From: Ignavibacteria bacterium
GTDB lineage: Bacteria > Bacteroidota > Ignavibacteria > Ignavibacteriales > Melioribacteraceae
DNA length: 10,086 bases
Direction of reading: 5' to 3'
Assembly: GCA_003233295.1 (NCBI GenBank)
Contig: QILJ01000181.1
Coordinates: 1-10,086, forward strand
Made by a program: the position numbers and the translations under genes. This document shows, in pieces, positions 1-6,252 of the stretch; within the stretch, counting starts at the first letter, position 1; each line of letters begins with the position of its first letter. The notes under the pieces are model-generated. The model was given only the letters and a program-made list of their open reading frames with translations. It did no database searches and was not told where the DNA came from.

Positions 1-1460
1 CTTCTATTTTCGCCGATCACCATGATCTGCTCGATGAAAAATGATTCCATCATTTTATTTTCGATAGGCTGCGGCGCTACATATTTTCCGCCGGATGTTT
101 TGAATATTTCCTTAAGTCTATCAGTGATCTTTAAGAATTTTCCATCAATAAATTCTCCTACATCACCAGTATGAAACCAGCCGTCTTCATCAATTACTGT
201 TTTAGTTATCTCGGGACGCTTGTAATAGCCTATCATAACATTATCACCTTTGGCTAAAACTTCTCCATTTTCTGCTATTTTAATTTCAACATTCGGAATT
301 ACCGGTCCAACCGACTCAAAATGGTATTCGCCGTCTTCAAAAAGATTAACAGTTAAAACAGGGGATGTTTCCGTTAAACCGTATCCTTGTCTTACCTTAA
401 TTCCAGCAGCATTGAATACTTTTGCTAATCTGGGTTGTAATGCTGCTGCACCGGTTACGATGCCTTTAATATTTCCGCCAAGCGCTTCCTGCCACTTAAC
501 AAAGACAAGTTTTCTGGCAATAGCTAACTTAAGATTATACCAAGCACTATTTTCACCTTTAACATCATAGTCCAAGCCCAAATTAACCGCCCAGAAGAAT
601 ATACCCTTTTTTAACCCGGTTAAACTTCTTCCCTTTGATACTATTATTTCATAAAGTTTTTCAAGTAAACGCGGAACAGTATTAAAATATTGCGGTTTGA
701 TCTCTTGTAAGTTATCAATAATCTTATCTAGGTTTTCTGCATAATAAATGGAAACACCAACACGCATATAGAAATATGTCAAAGTCCTTTCAAAAATATG
801 ACAAAGCGGTAAAAAGCTAAGAGCTTTATCCTCTTTACCATGCGGGACCATCGCAATGCATGACATAATATTACTCACAATATTCTTATGCGAAAGCATT
901 ACTCCTTTCTGTTCACCTGTAGTACCTGATGTATAAATTATTGAAGCTAGGTCTGTATCTTTAATTGAAGCTTTCAGTTCTTTTAGTTTTTCCTGTAAGG
1001 CAGTATCACCTTTCCTTTTTATCTCGCTCCAATGCGCTGCATTTTCAATCTTATCAAAAGTATATATCTTTTCTAAAGCAGGAATTCTATCTTGAATGTT
1101 TTTAATTTTTTGGAGAATATCATCATTTAAAACAAAAACCATTCTGATCTCTGCTTGGTTGAATATGAATTCATATTCTTTCTCACTGATACTTGGATAA
1201 ATCGGCACATCAACAGCTTTGATTTGCAGACAAGCAAGATCAACAAAATTATATTCCGGACGATTATTAGAGATGATCGCAATTTTATCTCCAGGCTGAA
1301 TGCCGTATTCTAACAATCCATAACTAATCTGATCTATGTTATCCTGGCTTTCTTGAGCGCTATATTTTTTCCATACTCCATCTACTTTACCGCAAATAGC
1401 ATCTTCTTGGGGGAAATGTTTAATTTGATACGGCAGCATATCAATTATTAGTTTACACAT
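1..1460 (-). CDS. Long-chain fatty acid-CoA ligase (AMP-forming), C-terminus cut by window edge
   Basis: This enzyme activates fatty acids with ATP and CoA through an acyl-adenylate. Reading from the ATG at 1460 gives 486 uninterrupted residues before the edge. The signatures of the ANL/AMP-binding superfamily appear in order: the phosphate-binding loop YTSGTTGEQKG (about 176-186), QGYGLTE (358-364), GWFHTGD (427-433) and the hinge motif DRLKEIFKTSGGK (447-459). Spacing and the VPIYP (85-89) and PRLLEK (263-268) segments resemble FadD15-type synthetases of about 600 residues, so roughly 110 residues, including the catalytic A10 lysine, should lie outside the window. The start at 1460 has AAGGAA five bases upstream. 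An in-frame ATG five codons earlier (1475) lacks a ribosome site. The gene is transcribed away from the ScfR-like regulator and carries its promoter and operator-like repeats between them. Chain-length preference cannot be read from sequence. The family call is firm. Confidence 0.95.
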   Translation of the reverse strand, partial: MCKLIIDMLPYQIKHFPQEDAICGKVDGVWKKYSAQESQDNIDQISYGLLEYGIQPGDKIAIISNNRPEYNFVDLACLQIKAVDVPIYPSISEKEYEFIFNQAEIRMVFVLNDDILQKIKNIQDRIPALEKIYTFDKIENAAHWSEIKRKGDTALQEKLKELKASIKDTDLASIIYTSGTTGEQKGVMLSHKNIVSNIMSCIAMVPHGKEDKALSFLPLCHIFERTLTYFYMRVGVSIYYAENLDKIIDNLQEIKPQYFNTVPRLLEKLYEIIVSKGRSLTGLKKGIFFWAVNLGLDYDVKGENSAWYNLKLAIARKLVFVKWQEALGGNIKGIVTGAAALQPRLAKVFNAAGIKVRQGYGLTETSPVLTVNLFEDGEYHFESVGPVIPNVEIKIAENGEVLAKGDNVMIGYYKRPEITKTVIDEDGWFHTGDVGEFIDGKFLKITDRLKEIFKTSGGKYVAPQPIENKMMESFFIEQIMVIGENR

Positions 1461-1585
1461 AATATTTCCTTGCATTATTTCTAAATTACTTTACTTTACT
1501 TATAACAGAGTCAGTATGTAATTTTCAGGAGACACAACAATTTACTCAATTACAATTAATGGAGAATTATCTTCATTATAAATCT

Positions 1586-1614
1586 AATATATAAATAGCG
1601 TAGTTCTTTGTCAA
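1586..1614 (-). promoter_or_regulatory. Sigma70-type promoter of the acyl-CoA ligase gene
   Basis: On the minus strand, a perfect -35 TTGACA (1614-1609) is followed after 17 bp by TATATT (1591-1586), one base off the -10 consensus. The predicted transcript starts near 1579 and has a leader of about 119 bases before the ATG at 1460. The -35 is overlapped by one AGCG half-site and the spacer contains another, so a protein bound to the repeats would block RNA polymerase. Confidence 0.65.
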
Positions 1615-1650
1615 GCGTAATTTCGCTATTTTTAATTATTCGCTATTTAT
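1591..1650. promoter_or_regulatory. Operator-like array of four AGCG/CGCT half-sites, symmetric about one centre
   Basis: AGCG occurs at 1597-1600 and 1614-1617, and its complement CGCT at 1624-1627 and 1641-1644. Both pairs are centred on exactly 1620.5, and each like-oriented pair is 17 bases apart. The outer arms extend to a perfect 10-bp inverted repeat, ATAAATAGCG (1591-1600) with CGCTATTTAT (1641-1650). The inner site AGCGTAATTTCGCT is palindromic at 12 of 14 positions. The array covers both divergent promoters and is the obvious candidate binding site for the regulator starting at 1741. Binding itself is inferred. Confidence 0.6.
1608..1636 (+). promoter_or_regulatory. Possible promoter facing the ScfR-like regulator gene
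   Basis: On the plus strand, TTGTCA (1608-1613) is followed after 17 bp by TTTAAT (1631-1636). This is weaker than the opposing promoter. Its -35 lies in the same TTGTCAA as the minus-strand -35, so the two promoters would compete for the same DNA. A -10-like TATTAT at 1711-1716, without a good -35, is an alternative start nearer the gene. Confidence 0.35.
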
Positions 1651-1740
1651 TATTCTTTTCCTTATTTTTCTAATCAGCAGAATTTATTTAGAAATAATTT
1701 CCTTATTGGATATTATCATTAACATTTTCTTGAGATAGAA

Positions 1741-3246
1741 GTGAAATTTGATAAAGAAAACTTGAGTTATATACTCGGGCTTAAACTAAAAAAGGCTCGT
1801 ACAGAAAAAGGGCTGTCTCTTAAAGACCTTGCAGAATTAACGAATTTATCCGTATCATATTTAAGTGAAATTGAGAAAGGTAAAAAATATCCTAAGCCGG
1901 AAAAACTGATATCAATTGCGGAAGCACTTGAAATTCCGTTTGAAACGCTTGTGTCACCGAAAGTTGACTCAGATTTGAATCCTCTTCAAGAAGTAATGGA
2001 TTCAGCAATTTTCAGAGATTTCCCCTTTAAGCTTTTCGGGATTTCATACCGTAATATTTTGGACTTGATAACCAAGGCGCCTCAAAAAGCAAGCGCATTC
2101 CTAAAGACTTTTGTTGAGATCAGTCAGATCTATGATGTTCGTGTGGAGCATTTTTTCTTTGCCGCTTTACGTTCATACCAAAAAATGAATATGAATTATT
2201 TCCCGGAATTGGAAAAGAGCGCCGAAAAGTTCATTAAAGATAATAACTGGAAAGTTACTGCTAAAATTGAAATGTCAAAATATAAGGACACACTTGAATC
2301 AACTTATGGTTACGAAGTAATTGAAGACCCTTTGGATCGATATCCACAGTTGTATAATTTTCGATCATTATATGTTAATTCAAATTCGCCCAAGCTTTTA
2401 GTGAATAAAAAACTACTTCCCTCTCAGAAGGCTTTTATTTTCGCAAAAGAAATTGGCTATCGGTATTTAGGATTATCTAGACAAACGGAAACTTCTGACA
2501 AAACGAATATCGATTCTTTCGATCAGGTACTGAACAACTTTAAAGCATCATATTTTGCTGGAGCATTGCTGATAAACAAAAAATTGTTGAAAGAAGATCT
2601 GAAACTATTTTTCAATCAGCCGAGATGGAGCGGACAAAGATTTTTATCGATCATGAAAAAATATGATGCAACTCCGGAAATGTTCATTTACCGCTTCGGT
2701 CATTTAATATATCACCTCTTCGGTATCGGTGAATTTCACTATCTCCGCTTTAACAACAAAGCAGGAACAAATAAATTCAACCTGGTAAAAGAACTCAATA
2801 TGTCTCCCGTGCTTGCACCCCATAGTATCGGTTTGAACGAGCATTACTGCCGCAGATGGCTTTCGATTGGTTTGTTAAACCAATTAGCAGAAAAGAAGAA
2901 ACAGATATCGGCTAAGAGCGCACTAGTTGATGTTCAGCGTGCGAAGTTCATTGAAACCAATGCTGAATTTTTTGCCATCTCTCTTGCAAGACCTTTGGCG
3001 CTTAGCCCTAATACAAATTCCAGCATGATAATCGGATTTTTAATGAATGACAAATTCAAAAAGAAGGTCAAATTCTGGAACGACCCGGCAATTAAAAACA
3101 CTCATATAAACGAGACATGCGAGCGATGCGGATTATCGGAGAAGGAATGCAGCGAAAGAGTTGCGCAGCCGATACTTTATGAACAGCACAAATTCCAGAA
3201 GTCACGCGAAGAAGCATTAGCTGAACTTATTAAGGAATTAAAGTAA
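1741..3246 (+). CDS. ScfR/RamB-like XRE-family transcriptional regulator of fatty acid metabolism
   Basis: This cytoplasmic DNA-binding protein of 501 residues is of the usual size for the family known as short-chain fatty acyl regulators. Residues 13-70 form an XRE helix-turn-helix (LSLKDLAELTNLSVSYLSEI). Residues about 200-290 match the ImmA/IrrE-like domain, but the zinc-protease motif HExxH is replaced by KEIGY (236-240), so only the Glu remains and peptidase activity is unlikely. The C-terminal part matches the DUF2083 type and ends in a C-x2-C-x6-C cluster (Cys460, Cys463, Cys470) followed by SERVAQP, the counterpart of the family's conserved Cys motif. The start is GTG with only a weak GAGA upstream; no better in-frame start is visible. 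RamB and ScfR homologues control acetate, glyoxylate and propionate or fatty acid genes. Divergence from an acyl-CoA ligase supports that role here. The family is likely; the ligand and targets are inferred. Confidence 0.88.
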   Translation: MKFDKENLSYILGLKLKKARTEKGLSLKDLAELTNLSVSYLSEIEKGKKYPKPEKLISIAEALEIPFETLVSPKVDSDLNPLQEVMDSAIFRDFPFKLFGISYRNILDLITKAPQKASAFLKTFVEISQIYDVRVEHFFFAALRSYQKMNMNYFPELEKSAEKFIKDNNWKVTAKIEMSKYKDTLESTYGYEVIEDPLDRYPQLYNFRSLYVNSNSPKLLVNKKLLPSQKAFIFAKEIGYRYLGLSRQTETSDKTNIDSFDQVLNNFKASYFAGALLINKKLLKEDLKLFFNQPRWSGQRFLSIMKKYDATPEMFIYRFGHLIYHLFGIGEFHYLRFNNKAGTNKFNLVKELNMSPVLAPHSIGLNEHYCRRWLSIGLLNQLAEKKKQISAKSALVDVQRAKFIETNAEFFAISLARPLALSPNTNSSMIIGFLMNDKFKKKVKFWNDPAIKNTHINETCERCGLSEKECSERVAQPILYEQHKFQKSREEALAELIKELK

Positions 3247-3269
3247 CATTTATTGCTACTCTTATTTTA
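3242..3269. terminator. Weak bidirectional hairpin between convergent genes
   Basis: Arms 3242-3248 and 3254-3260 pair around a five-base loop, followed on the plus strand by a T-rich stretch. The plus-strand stem has one A-C mismatch, which becomes a G-U pair on the minus strand. It overlaps the regulator's stop codon and lies in the 15-base gap to the DUF6599-like gene's stop. It would be a weak terminator at best. Confidence 0.3.
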
Positions 3270-4107
3270 GATTTTTACTAATTCTTTCCAAATACTTTTT
3301 ATTCAATTCTGCATCCGGGGAATCAATTACGCCAGCTATAATATTACCTTGCCATAGGATATCATATTCACCTTGGTAAGGATCCTTGACATGAATAAAT
3401 CCTTCCTTAATGTTTTTCGTATCGTTTTTAATTGATACAAAATAATCTTCCAACATTTTTTTGCAGTTTTCAGCATTATTTTTTTGAGTGATAAATATTC
3501 TATAGGATATACCGTCAACATTGTAATCAGCGATGAATACTCCAGTTAAAGATTTGTATCCTAGAAAGTTCTTATTTATAAAACGCTCAGAATTATCGAC
3601 CTTACCTTCTTCAGGAAACAGCATCAATAATTTTGGGAGTTTATTATCCCCCTCAAGATTATCGGCAACTTCTCTGGCTATTCTGAGTAAGAATTCATCA
3701 ATATTATCAATTTTGAATCCCATCAATTTTACATAATATTTTCCTTTATAAAAATTCAGTACCTTACTTTCGTAATATCCCTGCGCGCCGACATCAACCC
3801 AATTCCCCTCTAAAGGTCTTTCATTGCTGTATATCCCAAATGCATCATCTTTATCCGCATGTTTATAAACCTCAATTTTAAGAAACTGCTCTTCATTTCC
3901 TTTGTATCTCATCAATTGCAATTCTACAAAATCATATTTCAGATAAGAATCTGCTGCTCCATCAATAATGTCATACAGATTATCCGGATTGTAGATTTCA
4001 AGCTCTCCCATCTTTTGATAACCATTTATCTCCGGGAAATAGTTATTACTACCAGCAATTGTTGAGAACACAATCAAAAGTTGTAAAAGAAAGATTTTAA
4101 ATATCAT
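3262..4107 (-). CDS. Secreted DUF6599-like protein
   Basis: This 281-residue protein has a short signal peptide (MIFKIFLLQLLIVFSTIAGS) without a lipobox, so it is probably periplasmic. The segment LYDIIDGAADSYLKY (44-58), the DDAFGIYSNER block (87-97) and the overall length resemble DUF6599, a family with no established function. I assign none. The rest is a mixed alpha/beta globular protein with no metal-binding or catalytic motif that I can recognise. The start has AAGGG about ten bases upstream. It lies 31 bases downstream of the Tat-exported aldo/keto reductase on the same strand, with no terminator between them, so the two are probably co-transcribed and may act together outside the cytoplasm. 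Single Cys215 and no lipid anchor are visible. The family assignment rests on recalled motif similarity and should be confirmed by a profile search. Confidence 0.75.
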   Translation of the reverse strand: MIFKIFLLQLLIVFSTIAGSNNYFPEINGYQKMGELEIYNPDNLYDIIDGAADSYLKYDFVELQLMRYKGNEEQFLKIEVYKHADKDDAFGIYSNERPLEGNWVDVGAQGYYESKVLNFYKGKYYVKLMGFKIDNIDEFLLRIAREVADNLEGDNKLPKLLMLFPEEGKVDNSERFINKNFLGYKSLTGVFIADYNVDGISYRIFITQKNNAENCKKMLEDYFVSIKNDTKNIKEGFIHVKDPYQGEYDILWQGNIIAGVIDSPDAELNKKYLERISKNLK

Positions 4108-4138
4108 AATTATTCATCCCTTATTTGCCTTTGGCATA

Positions 4139-5353
4139 TTAAACTAAAAATGTATCCGGTACATTCTGGATATCATAAATGCGCGAAAGTTTAGCTTTAA
4201 CATCAAAACCGGCTACACAATTTACATTACACACATCGCACTTATCACAAGCTAATTCCGTAATATTGGATTCTTTGAATGTATCTTTTGCATGCAGCAA
4301 ATTTTTGTAACCGAAAGCGTACATATAACTTCGCATTAATGTCGGGACATCCAGATTGTGCAGACATTGTTCGTCACAAACTCCGCACTGGTTGCAGTAT
4401 AAGCCTACCATGCCCATTTCTTCGCCAAGCTTAAGATCTTTTATTTCCTGAGATGTTAAAACAATATCTTCCATCACTTCAATATCTTCATTCAGTTGAT
4501 CGAAAGTTGAGAATCCGGGAATTGTTGTATGAACATTTGGATTCTGCAGTACCCATTTTAATGCTGCTTTCATATTTATTTTATTCTTCTTCTCTTCCCA
4601 AAATACGCCGGCTTGAGTTTTCATAGCTACAACGCCAAGTCCGGCTTTAGATGCTTTTTCAATTGCATCGCTTACATCCTTGTAATTTTCTTGTCTAAAA
4701 TTATAAGAAGTGAGAACAACATCATAGATATCTGCATCAATTGCCGCTTGAATTACTTCCGGTTGATTACGATGCGTAGAAACTCCTAGAAATCTCGCTT
4801 TCCCTTCCTTTTTAAGTTTTACCATTGCTTCAAGCATTTCTGCTTCCAGTGTTTCTTCCCTTCCTTTCCTTGAATGAAGGTAAAAGATATCAACGTAATC
4901 CATTTGCAGTCTTTTAAGACTAAGTTCAAATTTTTCAAGGAAGTCATGCGCATCCATTGACTTTTCCCATTCACCGCTTTTCTTGTTGAATTTGTTGCCA
5001 GGTATCTTAGTCGATATTATGAAACGATCTCTGCTAACATCTTTTAATGTTTTTCCTAGCATTTCTTCATTTCTGCCGCGCTGATAACCATGAGCAGTAT
5101 CTAAATGAACTATTCCTTTTTCAAGAGCAGCTTTTACAAGATTTGGATTATCAGCATTCATGACTCCCATACTAACTACCGGAAGTTCAAGTCCGGTCCT
5201 CCCAAATTTTCGTGTTATGATCTTGGGCTTTTTCGTTTCATCTGATTGTAAAGCACCGTGCAGAATAGATGGCGCTACAGTTAATGTTGCAGCACCGGCA
5301 AATCCCTTTCTTAAAAAGTCTCTCCTATCAAATCGATTGATCCTACTTTTCAT
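4139..5353 (-). CDS. Tat-exported aldo/keto reductase with two C-terminal 4Fe-4S cluster motifs
   Basis: This 404-residue oxidoreductase is of the COG1453 kind. A twin-arginine signal (FDRRDFLRKGFAGAATL, Arg10-Arg11) sends the folded, cofactor-bearing protein to the periplasm. The aldo/keto reductase barrel follows, with the catalytic set visible: Asp85 and Tyr90 in HLDTAHGYQ, Lys116 in ISTKI and His160 in FYLHS. The C-terminus has two ferredoxin-like motifs, CNQCGVCDEQC (Cys320, 323, 326, 330) and CDKCDVCNVNC (Cys369, 372, 375, 379), enough for two 4Fe-4S clusters. I chose the ATG at 5353 because GGAG sits seven bases upstream and the Tat n-region is then of normal length. A frame-matched ATG at 5401 adds 16 residues but has no ribosome site and lies almost at the predicted transcription start. 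The gene is first in an operon with the DUF6599-like gene. The substrate is unknown. Cytoplasmic NAD(P)H would not reach an exported enzyme, so the electron source may be the clusters. Confidence 0.92.
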   Translation of the reverse strand: MKSRINRFDRRDFLRKGFAGAATLTVAPSILHGALQSDETKKPKIITRKFGRTGLELPVVSMGVMNADNPNLVKAALEKGIVHLDTAHGYQRGRNEEMLGKTLKDVSRDRFIISTKIPGNKFNKKSGEWEKSMDAHDFLEKFELSLKRLQMDYVDIFYLHSRKGREETLEAEMLEAMVKLKKEGKARFLGVSTHRNQPEVIQAAIDADIYDVVLTSYNFRQENYKDVSDAIEKASKAGLGVVAMKTQAGVFWEEKKNKINMKAALKWVLQNPNVHTTIPGFSTFDQLNEDIEVMEDIVLTSQEIKDLKLGEEMGMVGLYCNQCGVCDEQCLHNLDVPTLMRSYMYAFGYKNLLHAKDTFKESNITELACDKCDVCNVNCVAGFDVKAKLSRIYDIQNVPDTFLV

Positions 5354-5364
5354 TGTTATCTCCG
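5342..5364 (-). promoter_or_regulatory. Ribosome binding site that decides the reductase start
   Basis: GGAG is spaced seven bases from the ATG at 5353-5351 on the minus strand. The competing ATG at 5401-5399 is preceded only by an AT-rich, non-SD sequence. Confidence 0.65.
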
Positions 5365-5410
5365 TTAAAGTTATGGGGTTTGTCTTTGTTATTTGAACCA
5401 TATTAAAAAG

Positions 5411-5438
5411 GTTATACCACCTTATCTAATTTTGTCAT
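5411..5438 (-). promoter_or_regulatory. Promoter of the aldo/keto reductase-DUF6599 operon
   Basis: On the minus strand, ATGACA (5438-5433), 16 bp, then TATAAC (5416-5411): each box is one base off consensus. The start of transcription would be near 5404, giving a leader of about 50 bases before the ATG at 5353. The promoter lies inside the last codons of the small open frame upstream. The -10 is part of the near-palindrome GGTATAACC. Confidence 0.5.
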
Positions 5439-5588
5439 CATCACAGAATAATAACTGTAATCCAATCTCATTTCTTCAAGTTTTTCCGGTGTCCACCTAA
5501 AGTTTTGTACGATAGCTATTTCACATTTATTGTGTGACCTGTTGCAAGTACACGCCCCCTTTTGTCCAATTCCTTTTCTTAAATCCAT
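5412..5588 (-). CDS. Small open frame, 58 codons, unknown, possibly not a real gene
   Basis: ATG at 5588 opens a 58-residue frame ending in TAA at 5412-5414. The ATG overlaps the end of the transposase gene in another frame. The product would begin MDLRKGIGQKGACTCNR and contains Cys13, Cys15 and Cys22, then a charged segment RWTPEKLEEMRLDYSYY that could be helical. The same frame stays open upstream into the transposase gene and adds KCSRCK just before the ATG, so a Cys-rich fragment of a disrupted gene is possible. There is no convincing ribosome binding site. I do not recognise the sequence. It may be translated by coupling to the transposase, be a decayed remnant, or be chance. Confidence 0.3.
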   Translation of the reverse strand: MDLRKGIGQKGACTCNRSHNKCEIAIVQNFRWTPEKLEEMRLDYSYYSVMMTKLDKVV

Positions 5589-6067
5589 TTTACACCGGCT
5601 ACATTTATATTTTGGTGGTATAACCCGGCTTTTACCGGATTATTATGAATATATCTTAGTTTAGTCCAGAACATCTTTTGATCTCGAATAACTTGATCAT
5701 CAAACCTTTTCTTCCAAAATTTTCTTTTTCTATCTTCATATTCAATAGCATTTTTTTCAAATACTTCAATCAAATCTTTTCTTTTCATATTTTCTATTAT
5801 ATCCCATGCACTATATTTCTTTATATCACGCATAATATCCGATATAGTACCTTTTGTAGAATCAACATGGACTATCCAATGAAAATGGTTTGGCATAATT
5901 ACATAAGCAAGTATTTCAAACTGATACTTCTTTTGATAATGCTTAATATTAGATATAAGTGCGTCACAACAATTTGTGTTTTTAAAAGCATTTACAAAGT
6001 CAACTACTGTTGTTGTTACAAAGAAAAATGATTCTTCAGTAATATTTGTTCTCCCTCTAAGTGCCAT
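5579..6067 (-). CDS. REP-associated tyrosine transposase (RAYT, Y1 HUH family)
   Basis: This 162-residue single-strand DNA nuclease is of the IS200/IS605-related Y1_Tnp fold. It carries the HUH motif as His61-Phe-His63 in YVIMPNHFHW, and a candidate nucleophile Tyr85 in DIKKYSAWDI. It also has the family's C-terminal block FWKKRFDDQVIRDQ (117-130) and YIHNNPVKAGL (139-149), characteristic of RAYTs. All catalytic elements are present, so it looks intact. After VKAGL the C-terminus is short (13 more residues) and ends differently from the usual SS-containing tail. Such proteins are linked to mobilisation or maintenance of REP palindromes, and a REP-like hairpin lies on its 5' side at 6178-6198. 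The start ATG at 6067 has AGGA about 13 bases upstream, a poor spacing that suggests low expression. RAYTs are usually single-copy domesticated genes rather than transposing elements. Confidence 0.9.
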   Translation of the reverse strand: MALRGRTNITEESFFFVTTTVVDFVNAFKNTNCCDALISNIKHYQKKYQFEILAYVIMPNHFHWIVHVDSTKGTISDIMRDIKKYSAWDIIENMKRKDLIEVFEKNAIEYEDRKRKFWKKRFDDQVIRDQKMFWTKLRYIHNNPVKAGLYHQNINVAGVKWI

Positions 6068-6114
6068 TTTGATTTTATTCCTAAGTTCACATTATTAAAT
6101 TACATAATTTATCA

Positions 6115-6154
6115 GCCACCGAATGCTTGCCCATTGCTTTGTGGGGTCGGTGGC
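6115..6154. repeat. Long hairpin, GCCACCGA arms
   Basis: GCCACCGA (6115-6122) pairs perfectly with TCGGTGGC (6147-6154) around 24 bases. Within those, CCCA (6130-6133) can pair with TGGG (6142-6145), giving a bulged second stem. It is markedly GC-rich compared with its surroundings. No T-tract follows on either strand, so it is not a standard terminator. It may be part of the transposase's cognate repeat unit. Confidence 0.55.
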
Positions 6155-6177
6155 AGCAGAGGAATTTTGATTATTAG

Positions 6178-6198
6178 ATTCTGAATCAAGTTCAGAAT
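6178..6198. repeat. REP-like palindrome, 8-bp perfect arms with 5-base loop
   Basis: ATTCTGAA (6178-6185) and TTCAGAAT (6191-6198) flank TCAAG, followed by GACA. From memory, the minus-strand version, with GTCATTCTGAAC at its 5' end, resembles a dispersed palindromic repeat seen in many genomes of this general group. Its place upstream of a RAYT gene fits a REP element. No U-tract follows, which argues against a terminator. Confidence 0.6.
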
Positions 6199-6252
6199 GA
6201 CATCTCGCACCTTAAGTACAGTCGTGACAAACGTTGTAACCTCAATTAAAAT

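Larger units (their letters stand above)
1461..1740. other. Divergent intergenic region, no gene
   Basis: These 280 bases separate the acyl-CoA ligase from the regulator. They hold the promoters and the half-site array, plus an AT-rich leader on the ligase side that contains three tandem TACTT pentamers (1487-1501). I see no coding frame or recognisable riboswitch. Confidence 0.7.
6068..6252. other. Intergenic region with two inverted repeats, no gene
   Basis: This 185-base region lies between the end of the glycosidase-like gene and the transposase start, both on the minus strand. It contains the two palindromes listed separately. I see no convincing promoter for the transposase and no T-tracted terminator after the glycosidase gene. 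Confidence 0.7.

Noticed and set aside
250..570. A 106-codon plus-strand open frame
   Set aside because: It is antisense to the acyl-CoA ligase, whose conserved motifs QGYGLTE and GYYKRPE are encoded by the same bases.
1487..1501. Three tandem TACTT pentamers in the ligase leader
   Set aside because: The run is short and low in complexity within AT-rich DNA; no function can be supported.
4126..4136. TGCC-TTT-GGCA hairpin between the reductase and the DUF6599-like gene
   Set aside because: The stem is only four pairs with a three-base loop and no T-tract on the transcribed strand, so it is too weak to be a terminator and does not argue against an operon.
5521..5537. TCACA-N7-TGTGA resembling a CRP site
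   Set aside because: The half-sites are in the reverse order and wrong spacing for CRP (TGTGA-N6-TCACA), and the site lies within the small open frame away from a promoter.
5678..6031. A 117-codon plus-strand open frame rich in Phe, Ile and Tyr
   Set aside because: It is antisense to the transposase; its hydrophobic look is the complement of an AT-rich coding sequence.
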